Below the pieces are notes generated by a model that worked only from the letters and a program-made list of their open reading frames with translations, was not told where the DNA came from and did no database searches. A stretch of 64,000 bases of DNA from Faecalicatena contorta (GTDB taxonomy: Bacteria; Bacillota; Clostridia; Lachnospirales; Lachnospiraceae), in contig NZ_QGDS01000017.1 in assembly GCF_003149105.1 (NCBI RefSeq), positions 1-64,000 on the forward strand, read 5' to 3'. The first letter of the stretch is position 1; each line of letters opens with the position of its first letter. A program made the position numbers and the translations under genes. Positions 37,151 through 45,493 of this stretch are shown piece after piece.

Positions 37151-38364
37151 CTCCGCAGTATATCGTAACACGCTGCCTTTTCACTCAATTCCACATATAA
37201 CATTTGTTTTGGATGGGGTGCACTTTCCTGTTCCTGCCCCTCTTCGTCAACAATCCGGCGTACTGCTGTCTCTACATTTGCCCCATCCGGCTTCATGATT
37301 TCTATCACTTCACCTACGGAAAATTTGTTTCTTTGCTCTATCTGGTATAAACCATTCTTTTCTGCTCCTATGATTCCCAGGTAGGTGTATTCTTTCACAT
37401 AAGTGTTACTATCGTATATCTGGGTGGTCTCATCCGGCTTGCCGAAAAAGAAGCCTGTCGTGAACTGACGGTAGGTACAGTTAGATATCTGCTCTAAATA
37501 CCATGGCATATTCTTTTTGTAAAGCTCAGGATCTTTCTGGTAATCATCAATCGCTTTGCGGTAGGTTCTGGCCACTGTGGCCACATAAAGCGCAGTTTTC
37601 ATACGTCCTTCTATCTTCAGGCTGTCTATCCCTGATTCAAGCAATTCCGGGATATGCTCTATCATGCAGAGATCTTTAGAGTTGAAGATGTAGGTTCCTC
37701 TTTCATTTTCATACACAGGCATGTATTCTCCAGGTCTGGTTTCCTCTACCACCGCGTATTTCCAGCGGCATGGATGAGTACATGCTCCCCGGTTTGCATC
37801 TCTGCCGGTAAAATAGTTGCTCAGCAGACACCTGCCGGAATAAGAAATACACATCGCACCGTGGACAAATGTCTCTATCTCTAAATCCTCCGGAATGTTG
37901 GCACGGATTTCTTTTATCTCCTCTAAAGAAAGCTCCCGGGCCGATACCACCCGGCTGGCTCCCAGTTTGTGCCAGAAGTAGTAGGTTCCATAATTCGTAT
38001 TGTTTGCCTGGGTACTGATATGCCTTTCAATTTCAGGGCACACTTCTTTCGCAATCTCAAAAACACCCGGGTCGGCAATAATTAAGGCATCCGGATTTAT
38101 TTTCCTGAGTTCCTCAAAATACTCCCGGACTCCGGCCAAGTCATCATTATGTGCCAGGATATTGGCTGTAATATATACTTTTACATTATGCTCATGGGCA
38201 AACACAATTCCCTGCCTCATCTCCTCCATTGAGAAATTTTTGGCCTTTGCCCGAAGCCCAAATGCCTCCCCGCCAATATATACCGCGTCTGCGCCAAATA
38301 TCACGGCTGTTTTTAATACTTCCAGGCTGCTCGCCGGGATTAAAAGTTCAGGATGTCTTCCCAT
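37138..38364 (-). CDS. U32-family protein, likely TrhP-type tRNA U34 hydroxylase
   Basis: The 408-residue protein begins MGRHPELLIPASSLEVLK (ATG 38364 after AAGGAGAAATAAC). It has the U32 barrel and cysteines of the family signature: ETFVHGAMCISYSGRCLLSNY and GACTHPCRWKY, which can bind an iron-sulfur cluster. Though annotated as peptidases, homologues YrrN/YrrO (TrhP) of Bacillus make 5-hydroxyuridine at tRNA position 34 from prephenate-derived oxygen chemistry. The gene for the matching methyltransferase TrmR lies directly upstream, with 1 bp between, supporting that role. Confidence 0.9.
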   Translation of the reverse strand: MGRHPELLIPASSLEVLKTAVIFGADAVYIGGEAFGLRAKAKNFSMEEMRQGIVFAHEHNVKVYITANILAHNDDLAGVREYFEELRKINPDALIIADPGVFEIAKEVCPEIERHISTQANNTNYGTYYFWHKLGASRVVSARELSLEEIKEIRANIPEDLEIETFVHGAMCISYSGRCLLSNYFTGRDANRGACTHPCRWKYAVVEETRPGEYMPVYENERGTYIFNSKDLCMIEHIPELLESGIDSLKIEGRMKTALYVATVARTYRKAIDDYQKDPELYKKNMPWYLEQISNCTYRQFTTGFFFGKPDETTQIYDSNTYVKEYTYLGIIGAEKNGLYQIEQRNKFSVGEVIEIMKPDGANVETAVRRIVDEEGQEQESAPHPKQMLYVELSEKAACYDILRRKEE

Positions 38365-38365
38365 G

Positions 38366-39013
38366 TTATTTCTCCTTCTTTGTACTGACTGCAACCCCAT
38401 CTCCCAAAGGAAGAATGGATGTCACCAGATCCTCATGATGCTTCAGCTCGTACAAGTATTTTCTCATCCGCCCGTGGATGGTCCGGTTTCTGCGCTCTAC
38501 CGCAAAACGGGACTCTATAATCTCCCCGTCCTGCAGCACATTATCAGAAACCAGAGTTCCTCCTGCCTTTAAGAGCCGCAGCACCTCCGGCAAATAATGG
38601 ATATACTGCCCTTTTGCAGCATCCATAAAGATAAAATCATAGCTTCCCTTCAGGCCTTCCAGCACTTCCTGGGCGTCTCCTTCTATCAGAGTAATTTGTT
38701 TTTCCTTCCCCGCCCTTTGAAAATTCTCCCGGGCAATGGGGATTCTTTTTTCATATTTTTCAATTGTGGTAATCCTACACCCCTCAGGGGCATATTCACT
38801 CATCAATAACGCAGAGAAACCTACGGCAGTTCCCACTTCGAGAATGCTCATAGGTTTTTGTATCGTTAAAAGCACCTTAAGAAAGCTTTGCATTTCTTTT
38901 CTTATAATTGGAACATAAGTATCCAAGGCTTCTCTTTCTATTGCTTCTAATATTTCACTATTCTCTGTCTCTAATGAATTGATGAATGTAGTGATACGTT
39001 CATCTATTATCAT
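38366..39013 (-). CDS. trmR: tRNA 5-hydroxyuridine methyltransferase TrmR-like
   Basis: The 215-residue class I SAM methyltransferase of the O-methyltransferase family 3 shows the SAM site ILEVGTAVGFSALLM, TTIEKYEKRI and YDFIFMDAAKGQYIHYL, and the late VSDNVLQDGEI. Its Bacillus relative YrrM/TrmR methylates 5-hydroxyuridine to 5-methoxyuridine in tRNA anticodons. The neighbour U32 gene would supply the hydroxyl group. It starts 3 bp after rnj. Confidence 0.88.
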   Translation of the reverse strand: MIIDERITTFINSLETENSEILEAIEREALDTYVPIIRKEMQSFLKVLLTIQKPMSILEVGTAVGFSALLMSEYAPEGCRITTIEKYEKRIPIARENFQRAGKEKQITLIEGDAQEVLEGLKGSYDFIFMDAAKGQYIHYLPEVLRLLKAGGTLVSDNVLQDGEIIESRFAVERRNRTIHGRMRKYLYELKHHEDLVTSILPLGDGVAVSTKKEK

Positions 39014-39016
39014 ATC

Positions 39017-40687
39017 TTACACATCCACATCCATAATAATCGGAATAACCATCGGACGTCTCTTCGTTTTTTTCCAGATATAGTCGTTCAGGGTATCACG
39101 AATCACTAGCTTAATCTTATTCCAGTCCGCATGTTTGCCGGACAGGCAGCGTTCTAAAGCATCAGAAACAACATGACGTGATTCTTCCATGAGCCCTTCT
39201 GACTCACGTACATAGACAAAACCTCTGGAAACAATATCCGGACCTGCAAGCAAGCGGTTTGTCCCCTTTTCCAAGGTCAGAACTACAATCAGAATTCCAT
39301 CCTCTGCCAAATGCTGTCTGTCTCTGAGTACAATATTTCCAACATCTCCTACGCCGAGCCCATCTACCAGAATGGCTCCCGTATGAACTTTATCTACAAC
39401 CTTTGCCCCTTCATGGCTTAGTTCAATAACATCTCCCGATTGAAGAATAAATATATTCTCCTTTGGAATACCCAGGGAATTGGCAATTGCTGCGTTTGCC
39501 TTTAAATGACGGTATTCTCCATGCACTGGGATTGCATATTTCGGCTTTACAAGAGAATATATCAGTTTCAGCTCTTCCTGGCAGGCATGTCCTGATACAT
39601 GGGCATCCTGGAATATCACATCTGCTCCCTTTAAGGACAGCTCATTGATAACACGGGAAACCGATTTTTCATTTCCCGGAATCGGATTGGAACTGAAAAT
39701 AATTGTATCGTTAGGCTGGATTGTCACCTTACGGTGGACATCTGCCGCCATACGGGACAGGGCTGCCATAGACTCTCCCTGACTTCCGGTTGTAATCATT
39801 ACCATCTTCTCCGGCGGATAATTTTTCATCTGATCAATTTCAATCAGCGTATTTTCCGGTATATCCAAATACCCTAGTTCTGATGCCGTAGAGATGATAT
39901 TTACCATACTGCGGCCTTCTACCACTACTTTACGGCCGTACTTATATGCAGAATTGATAACCTGCTGTACCCTGTCCACATTGGACGCAAAGGTCGCAAT
40001 AATGATACGGGTATTCTGATGCTCCGCAAAAATATGGTCAAAAGTGATTCCCACTGTTTTCTCAGACTGGGTGAAACCTTTACGCTCCGCATTTGTACTG
40101 TCTGACATTAATGCCAGTACGCCTTTTTTTCCTATTTCTGCAAAGCGCTGCAGATCAATGGCATCGCCAAATACCGGGGTATAATCCACTTTAAAGTCGC
40201 CTGTATGCACCACAATCCCTGCCGGAGAATAAATCGCCAGGGCTGATGCATCCTGGATACTGTGGTTTGTCTTAATAAATTCAATCCTGAACTTTCCAAG
40301 ATTGATAGACTGTCCGTGACGTACCACCTTCCGCTTTGTACTGCGAAGCAGATTGTGTTCTTTCAGCTTGTTCTCAATAATTCCCATTGTAAGTTTTGTT
40401 GTATATATGGGAAGATTAATCTCTTTGAGCACATAAGAAAGCCCTCCAATATGATCCTCATGTCCGTGGGTGATCACAAACCCTTTTACTTTGTCAATGT
40501 TGTCCTTCAAATATGTCACATCTGGTATCACAAGATCGATACCAAGCATATCATCCTCCGGAAACGCAAGCCCGCAGTCCACAACAATAATACTGTCCTC
40601 AAATTCAAAGGCAGTTATGTTCATTCCAATCTGCTCCAGGCCTCCGAGAGGAATAATCTTTAATTTTCCTTCATTTTCTTTCTTCAA
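39017..40687 (-). CDS. rnj: Ribonuclease J
   Basis: The 556-residue metallo-beta-lactamase-fold nuclease degrades mRNA from the 5' end and matures rRNA. The metal motif THGHEDHIGG (about 75-84), the beta-CASP domain with MSDSTNAERKGFT and IIIATFASNVDRVQQ, and FQDAHVSGHACQEELKL are intact. The start codon is TTG 40687, preceded by GGAGGTGTAGAATTA. RNase J is common in Firmicutes lacking RNase E. It heads the trmR-U32 run. Confidence 0.96.
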   Translation of the reverse strand: MKKENEGKLKIIPLGGLEQIGMNITAFEFEDSIIVVDCGLAFPEDDMLGIDLVIPDVTYLKDNIDKVKGFVITHGHEDHIGGLSYVLKEINLPIYTTKLTMGIIENKLKEHNLLRSTKRKVVRHGQSINLGKFRIEFIKTNHSIQDASALAIYSPAGIVVHTGDFKVDYTPVFGDAIDLQRFAEIGKKGVLALMSDSTNAERKGFTQSEKTVGITFDHIFAEHQNTRIIIATFASNVDRVQQVINSAYKYGRKVVVEGRSMVNIISTASELGYLDIPENTLIEIDQMKNYPPEKMVMITTGSQGESMAALSRMAADVHRKVTIQPNDTIIFSSNPIPGNEKSVSRVINELSLKGADVIFQDAHVSGHACQEELKLIYSLVKPKYAIPVHGEYRHLKANAAIANSLGIPKENIFILQSGDVIELSHEGAKVVDKVHTGAILVDGLGVGDVGNIVLRDRQHLAEDGILIVVLTLEKGTNRLLAGPDIVSRGFVYVRESEGLMEESRHVVSDALERCLSGKHADWNKIKLVIRDTLNDYIWKKTKRRPMVIPIIMDVDV

Positions 40688-40805
40688 TAATTCTACACCT
40701 CCATATGTTTTATGTACCTACTTCCGCACATGAAAAAAACAGCAACCCTCCGCCGGTTAAATTCACTGATTCAGTCAGACTTCCAACCCTAAAAACGCAG
40801 ACGGA

Positions 40806-41267
40806 TTATTTGCTTTTACTGAGGCAATCTTTACAATGTCCATAAAATTTCAACTGATGGTCCAGTATGTGAAATCCTGTATCCTCTTCGATATGACGTT
40901 CCAGCTCCTCCAAAAGGTCATCTTCGAAAGGCAGAACCTGCCCACATACTCTGCATATTAAATGATGATGGTTGTGTTTTGTGTCTCCTTCAAACAAATG
41001 TCCGATCTCATATCTGACACACCCATCATCCAGGTTAATACGGTCCACTAATTGCATTTCAAGAAGCAGTTGTAAAGTACGATAAACGGTGGCCAGTCCA
41101 ATCTCCGGATACTTTTCCCTGATCAGCTCATAGATATCTTCTGCCGCCATGTGGCTGCCGCTCCTATCTGCCAGGGTCTGTAAAACAAGCATTCTCTGCT
41201 GTGTTACTTTTAATCCTTTTCCTCTTAACTTCTCTTTCAGCAGTTCCTGCGCTTTTTCCTGTTCCAT
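40806..41267 (-). CDS. Fur-family metal-responsive repressor
   Basis: The 153-residue protein has the N-terminal winged helix (GLKVTQQRMLVLQTLAD; GLATVYRTLQLL recognition helix) and a C-terminal metal domain with HNHHHLICRVCGQVL and GHCKDCLS (two CxxC structural zinc pairs). Fur, Zur and PerR cannot be told apart by eye; the residue order fits Fur best. ATG 41267 has GGAG at 7 bp; starts further upstream lack spacing. No metal transport genes are adjacent. Confidence 0.9.
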   Translation of the reverse strand: MEQEKAQELLKEKLRGKGLKVTQQRMLVLQTLADRSGSHMAAEDIYELIREKYPEIGLATVYRTLQLLLEMQLVDRINLDDGCVRYEIGHLFEGDTKHNHHHLICRVCGQVLPFEDDLLEELERHIEEDTGFHILDHQLKFYGHCKDCLSKSK

Positions 41268-41322
41268 CGCCATACTCCACTTCATTTGCAGTAAGTAAAT
41301 TTATTGTAAAAATCCTAAGACT

Positions 41323-41583
41323 TTACATTTCAATATCAACGTCCTCAAGCAGTTCCTCAAAAACCTTAGAAACCGCCAGAAGCTCTGTATCATCCTCAAC
41401 AATCTCATATACACTTTCCACATCATCTGCGGAACCTGTATCCTTCAAAATCAGGCACTCTGCGTCATCTTCTTCTGAGTCTGTAACCAATATGTATACA
41501 TTCCCATTAATTTTTGTCTGTTCCAGAACAAAAAATTCTTCTGTTTCGCCTGTGTCTTCAAAGGTAAACTTAATTTTTTCCAT
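41323..41583 (-). CDS. DUF1292 protein (YrzB-like)
   Basis: The 86-residue acidic protein (MEKIKFTFEDTGETEEFFVL ... DTELLAVSKVFEELLED) is a typical DUF1292 member. Function is unknown. It lies 11 bp after ruvX and behind ireB, an order kept in many Firmicutes. Confidence 0.9.
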   Translation of the reverse strand: MEKIKFTFEDTGETEEFFVLEQTKINGNVYILVTDSEEDDAECLILKDTGSADDVESVYEIVEDDTELLAVSKVFEELLEDVDIEM

Positions 41584-41594
41584 AAAATATCCTC

Positions 41595-42044
41595 TTATTC
41601 CTGCTCTTTCTGATTTTCCCGCTTTAAATATTCGGAATCCAAATATCCCTGCAGGATAAATACCGCAGCAATCTTGTCGATATATTTCTTACGGTTTTCC
41701 CGTCTCACATTACTCTCAATCAGAACCCGCTCTGCTTCTACAGTCGTCAGCCGTTCATCCCACATGATAACTTCCAGCCCCGTTCTCCGTGTAAGCATAT
41801 CCCGGAATTCTAAAGCTTTTTCCGCACGCTCTCCAATATCGTTGTTCATATGTTTCGGAAATCCAAGCACAATCTTCTCTACCCCGTATTCAGAAATCAA
41901 TTCCTCTATACGTGCCAGAGTACGCCGTAATTTGTTTTCCTCTTTTCTTTGAATTGTTTCAATTCCCTGGGCAGTAAAACCCAATGCGTCACTGATTGCC
42001 ACGCCTACAGTCTTTGTACCATAATCAAGTCCTATAATCCGCAT
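41595..42044 (-). CDS. ruvX: RuvX/YqgF Holliday-junction resolvase-like nuclease
   Basis: The 149-residue RNase H-fold nuclease begins [19 protein letters not shown] (ATG 42044), with [10 protein letters not shown], the aspartate in [11 protein letters not shown] and a second [10 protein letters not shown]. The protein acts in pre-16S rRNA 5' end processing or resolves DNA junctions. It lies 5 bp after ireB. Confidence 0.95.
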   Translation of the reverse strand: MRIIGLDYGTKTVGVAISDALGFTAQGIETIQRKEENKLRRTLARIEELISEYGVEKIVLGFPKHMNNDIGERAEKALEFRDMLTRRTGLEVIMWDERLTTVEAERVLIESNVRRENRKKYIDKIAAVFILQGYLDSEYLKRENQKEQE

Positions 42045-42049
42045 AAGTA

Positions 42050-42313
42050 TTATTCCCACGAATTGTGCTTGATATACGCTTTTAACAATTCTTCTACAAG
42101 CTCGTCCCTTTCCACCTTCATCACAAGGCTTCTTGCCCCATTATAGCTTGTGATATAGGTTGGGTCACCTGACATGATATAACCAACAATCTGATTCACC
42201 GGATTATATCCCTTTTCTTTGAGAGCCTTAAATACAATTTCCAGAATATCTTTCGCGGAAATCTGAGGACCAGGCTCTACCTGAAAGAATTGGGTGTTAC
42301 TTAAATCGCTCAT
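42050..42313 (-). CDS. ireB: IreB-family regulatory phosphoprotein
   Basis: The 87-residue protein (DUF965) has the family core [37 protein letters not shown]. In Enterococcus IreB is phosphorylated on threonines by the PASTA kinase IreK and controls cephalosporin resistance. The threonines at the start (SNTQFF) are present. It leads ireB-ruvX-DUF1292. Confidence 0.95.
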   Translation of the reverse strand: MSDLSNTQFFQVEPGPQISAKDILEIVFKALKEKGYNPVNQIVGYIMSGDPTYITSYNGARSLVMKVERDELVEELLKAYIKHNSWE

Positions 42314-42375
42314 TTCTTCTCCTCCGTTTTTGTATTTTCACGCTTTACCTTTTAGCGTTATTTGTACTTTTCATA

Positions 42376-42393
42376 AAGCGGACAGGTCCGCTT
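42376..42393 (-). terminator. Hairpin behind mtaB
   Basis: AAGCGGAC-CT-GTCCGCTT on the minus strand, followed by TATGAAAAG. It lies about 90 bp after the mtaB stop, before ireB; a weak T tract makes termination uncertain. Confidence 0.5.
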
Positions 42394-42481
42394 TGACTTC
42401 CTATCCCCTCATCTGCGGGGGCTTGCCAGGTATCTGCACCGGACATCTTACTTACAATTCTAATATAAACCCTGCCAAAAT

Positions 42482-43789
42482 TCAATGTATAATTTGTAAA
42501 TCATTTTCAATTTGAACTTTTACGATACAATTCTGTAAATTAACATCGTTATCTAGTGCAATTTTTATATATTCCTTTGTGTGCCCTGACTGCATGGTTT
42601 TTCCGCCAATTCTTATCTCTTCTTCTACGAGCACCTCTACTTCTTTTCCAATAAAGCTTCTCTCATAAGCCTGTCTTCTTTCTTCACCTAAAGCAAGCAG
42701 AATCTCGCTTCTCCGGGCCTTTATCTGCTCAGGAACCTGTTCCTCCATAGCTGCGGCCTTTGTTCCCTGCCTTTTAGAATATTTAAATACATGTGTCTCA
42801 TAAAAGTTTACTTTTTCAATAAATTCTTTCGACTGCTGAAACTCCTCTTCCGTTTCTCCCGGAAAACCGACTATCACGTCTGTTGTGAGTGCCGGATTAT
42901 CAAAATATTTTCTGAGCAGAACACATTTCTCATAATATTCTCCGCTTGTATACCGCCGGTTCATCCGCTTGAGAGTAGAGTCGCACCCGCTCTGAAGAGA
43001 CAGGTGGAAGTGAGGGCACATCTTCGGCAGTGATGAAATACATCTTGCAAACTCCTCTGTAATAATCCGAGGTTCCAGAGAACCCAGCCTTATACGTTTG
43101 ATGCCTTCTATTCCATGAACCGCCTGGATTAGAGACAGCAAATCTTCCGCCTTATCCCCGAAATCCACACCATAAGAACTAAGATGAATGCCGGTAAGAA
43201 CTACTTCCTGATAACCATTTTCCGCCAACTGCCCCACTTCTCTAAGCACTTCTGCCTTACTGCGGCTTCTGACCCGCCCTCTGGCATAAGGAATAATGCA
43301 GTAGGAGCAAAATTGATTACATCCGTCCTGAACCTTAATATAAGCTCTTGTATGTTCTCCTGTCCTGGACAGGTGCAAATCTTCATATTTCTTGGTACCA
43401 CCGATATCTATGACAGCCTTGGAAGCCGCCTGTGACTGTGTATATTCCTGTAAAATAGAAAGCAAATCCTGTTTTTTATTATTTCCAATCACAATATCGA
43501 TACAAGGGTCTATTTCTTGCTCCTCCTGGGCTTGTACATAGCAGCCTGCTGCAACCACGACCGCCTGAGGATTCATTTTCCTTGCCCTGTGAAGCATCTG
43601 CCTGGACTTTCGGTCCGCAATATTTGTCACAGTACATGTATTAATAATATAGATATCCGCCCCTTCTTTGAAGGGAACAATTTCATATCCTGCCGTTTCC
43701 AGCATTTCCTGCATAGCTGCCGTTTCATATGCATTTACCTTACAGCCCAGATTATGCAGTGCTACCTTTTTCATATAACTACTCTCCAT
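42482..43789 (-). CDS. mtaB: tRNA t6A37 methylthiotransferase
   Basis: This radical-SAM enzyme adds a methylthio group to t6A at position 37 of tRNAs that read ANN codons. The N-terminal cluster cysteines (LGCKVNAYE, INTCTVTN, VAAGCYVQ), the radical-SAM motif CNQFCSYCIIP and the C-terminal TRAM domain are present. ATG 43789 follows AAGAAGGAAAATA; a second ATG at 43774 after GGAGAGTAGTTAT is equally good. No gene precedes it on the same strand nearby; the divergent HPr-like gene starts 100 bp away. Confidence 0.95.
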   Translation of the reverse strand: MESSYMKKVALHNLGCKVNAYETAAMQEMLETAGYEIVPFKEGADIYIINTCTVTNIADRKSRQMLHRARKMNPQAVVVAAGCYVQAQEEQEIDPCIDIVIGNNKKQDLLSILQEYTQSQAASKAVIDIGGTKKYEDLHLSRTGEHTRAYIKVQDGCNQFCSYCIIPYARGRVRSRSKAEVLREVGQLAENGYQEVVLTGIHLSSYGVDFGDKAEDLLSLIQAVHGIEGIKRIRLGSLEPRIITEEFARCISSLPKMCPHFHLSLQSGCDSTLKRMNRRYTSGEYYEKCVLLRKYFDNPALTTDVIVGFPGETEEEFQQSKEFIEKVNFYETHVFKYSKRQGTKAAAMEEQVPEQIKARRSEILLALGEERRQAYERSFIGKEVEVLVEEEIRIGGKTMQSGHTKEYIKIALDNDVNLQNCIVKVQIENDLQIIH

Positions 43790-43808
43790 TATTTTCCTTC
43801 TTTGTTTC

Positions 43809-43837
43809 TTGACTTTTAAACTGTCTTCTCGTAGAAT
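43809..43837 (+). promoter_or_regulatory. Promoter of the HPr-like gene
   Basis: TTGACT (43809-43814) and TAGAAT (43832-43837) are 17 bp apart. Ribosome site AAGGAGGG lies ahead of the ATG at 43889. It overlaps the start region of the divergent mtaB. Confidence 0.85.
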
Positions 43838-43888
43838 GTATATAAGGCACAAGGCCATACACAATATATATTAAGGAGGGATTCCCCA

Positions 43889-44125
43889 ATGAAGACAGTA
43901 CAGATTTCTTTAAATTCCATTGATAAGGTAAAATCATTCGTGAATGAGATAACAAAATTTGATAACGACTTCGATTTAGTATCCGGAAGATATGTAATAG
44001 ATGCCAAATCAATTATGGGCATTTTCAGCTTGGATCTTTCAAAACCAATTGAATTAAACATCCACGCTGATGGAAACGCAACAGATGCAATTTTAACTGC
44101 ATTAAACCCATACATCATTAAATAA
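43889..44125 (+). CDS. HPr-like protein lacking the catalytic histidine
   Basis: The 78-residue protein has the HPr fold, clearest in DAKSIMGIFSLDL (35-50 region), which holds the regulatory serine (Ser41, the counterpart of Ser46). The active-site histidine region GxHARP of true HPr is replaced by SIDKVKSFVNEI; the only histidine is His59. It cannot carry PTS phosphate on His15. Crh of Bacillus also lacks His15 but keeps the HPr kinase site. A CcpA co-repressor or PTS-independent regulatory role is the likely inference. It has its own promoter and terminator, and is followed by a structured RNA-like element. Confidence 0.85.
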   Translation: MKTVQISLNSIDKVKSFVNEITKFDNDFDLVSGRYVIDAKSIMGIFSLDLSKPIELNIHADGNATDAILTALNPYIIK

Positions 44126-44140
44126 GCATTGTTTACAATG

Positions 44141-44169
44141 AGAGCTGCCCATATAGACAGCTCTTTTTT
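44141..44169 (+). terminator. Terminator of the HPr-like gene
   Basis: AGAGCTG-CCCATATAGA-CAGCTCT-TTTTT, directly behind the gene. The T tract runs into the next hairpin. Confidence 0.85.
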
Positions 44170-44290
44170 ATGTAATAGGAAAATACGTCCTATTACATAA
44201 AAGCCCTCCGGGGGATGCGCACTGGGCTGTATAAGGAAGATGCCGTTGCACGGCCAACCCAGGCGCGAGTTTCGCTTGCGAAACTCTATT
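44166..44290 (+). ncRNA. Structured RNA-like element A, behind the HPr-like gene
   Basis: Hairpin TATGTAATAGGA-AAATACG-TCCTATTACATA, then AAAAGCCCTCCGGGGGATGCGCACTG, AAGGAAGATGCCG, a GC-rich middle region (TGCCGTTGCACGGCC; CTGGG pairs with CCCAG) and the terminator GAGTTTCG-CTTG-CGAAACTC-TATTTTATTT. It is the clearest of three copies (others at 21337 and 26065). It is on the same strand as the HPr-like gene and convergent to thiI. Confidence 0.55.
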
Positions 44291-45472
44291 TTATTTCACC
44301 GTTATAGTTTCCACAGTTTCAATGGCTGTCTTCACCAGTTCATCAATTTTCTCTTCCAGATTCCTTTCGGATCTCTCAATTCTTTCCAGATTCGGCTTTG
44401 TCACCGGATGTTTCGCAACAAATATAGTACAGCAATCCTCAAAGGGCTGAATAGAAGTCTCAAATGTATCTATTTTTTCCGCAATTTCTACAATCTCACG
44501 TTTGTCAAAGCCAATCAGGGGACGATAGACAGGAAGTGTGCATACTGCATTCGTTGCAGCAAGACTCTGCATGGTCTGGCTGGCTACCTGCCCGATGCTC
44601 TCCCCTGTAATCAACCCCAGACAGCGGTTTTCTTTTGCAAAATGCTCTGCTATCTTCATCATATAGCGGCGCATGATAATCGTCAGTTCTTCGTGGGGAC
44701 ATTTATCATAAATGTAGAGCTGGATGTCTGTAAAGTTTACCACATTTAGCTGTATCGGCCCGGCATACCTGGAAACCAGTTTTGCCAAGTCTACAACCTT
44801 TTCTTTTGCACGCTCACTGGTATACGGCGGCGCGTGAAAATATGTGGCCTGTAAGCCCACTCCTCTCTTTGCAATCATGTAGCCTGCAACCGGACTGTCA
44901 ATCCCCCCTGACAGAAGAAGCATAGCATTCCCATTGGTTCCCACCGGCATTCCTCCGGGTCCGGGAATAATCTCCGAATATAGGTAGATTTCTTCTCTCA
45001 CTTCGACATTCAGCCGGATTGACGGATTATGCACATCAACCTTCATCCCGGGAACTGCGTCTAAAATTACGCCTCCCAGTTCACAATTCAGCTCCATGGA
45101 CGTCATGGGATATTGCTTTTTACTTCTTCTGGCTTCCACCTTAAAGGTCTGATTTCCTTCCGGGTACATTTCTTTTATATAAGATACGACATCTTTGGAG
45201 AGCTGTTCAAAGCCCCTATCCTCCACACGTACCACCGGACAGATGCCTACAATACCAAACACTCTCTTAAGACTTTCCACAGTCTCCTCATAGTCGTATT
45301 CACTTTCACATTCCACATATACTCTTCCTTGTGCCTTATGAACATAAAAGTCACCATCAACTTCCTTTAATGCAAAACGCATTTGGCGGACAAGGGCGTC
45401 TTCAAACAGGTATCTGTTTTTTCCCTTTATGCCAATTTCTCCATATTTAATCAAAAATGATTGAAATCTCAT
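44291..45472 (-). CDS. thiI: tRNA 4-thiouridine synthase ThiI (no rhodanese domain)
   Basis: The 393-residue enzyme thiolates U8 of tRNAs and may serve thiamine synthesis. The NFLD and THUMP domains fill about 1-165; the PP-loop ATPase shows LLSGGIDSPVAGYMIAKRG. The rhodanese domain found in enterobacterial ThiI is absent. In such short forms the paired cysteine desulfurase gives sulfur directly; that gene is 21 bp upstream. ATG 45472 follows AAAGGAGATAGAT. Confidence 0.95.
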   Translation of the reverse strand: MRFQSFLIKYGEIGIKGKNRYLFEDALVRQMRFALKEVDGDFYVHKAQGRVYVECESEYDYEETVESLKRVFGIVGICPVVRVEDRGFEQLSKDVVSYIKEMYPEGNQTFKVEARRSKKQYPMTSMELNCELGGVILDAVPGMKVDVHNPSIRLNVEVREEIYLYSEIIPGPGGMPVGTNGNAMLLLSGGIDSPVAGYMIAKRGVGLQATYFHAPPYTSERAKEKVVDLAKLVSRYAGPIQLNVVNFTDIQLYIYDKCPHEELTIIMRRYMMKIAEHFAKENRCLGLITGESIGQVASQTMQSLAATNAVCTLPVYRPLIGFDKREIVEIAEKIDTFETSIQPFEDCCTIFVAKHPVTKPNLERIERSERNLEEKIDELVKTAIETVETITVK

Positions 45473-45493
45473 ATCTATCTCCTTTGTGTAAGG

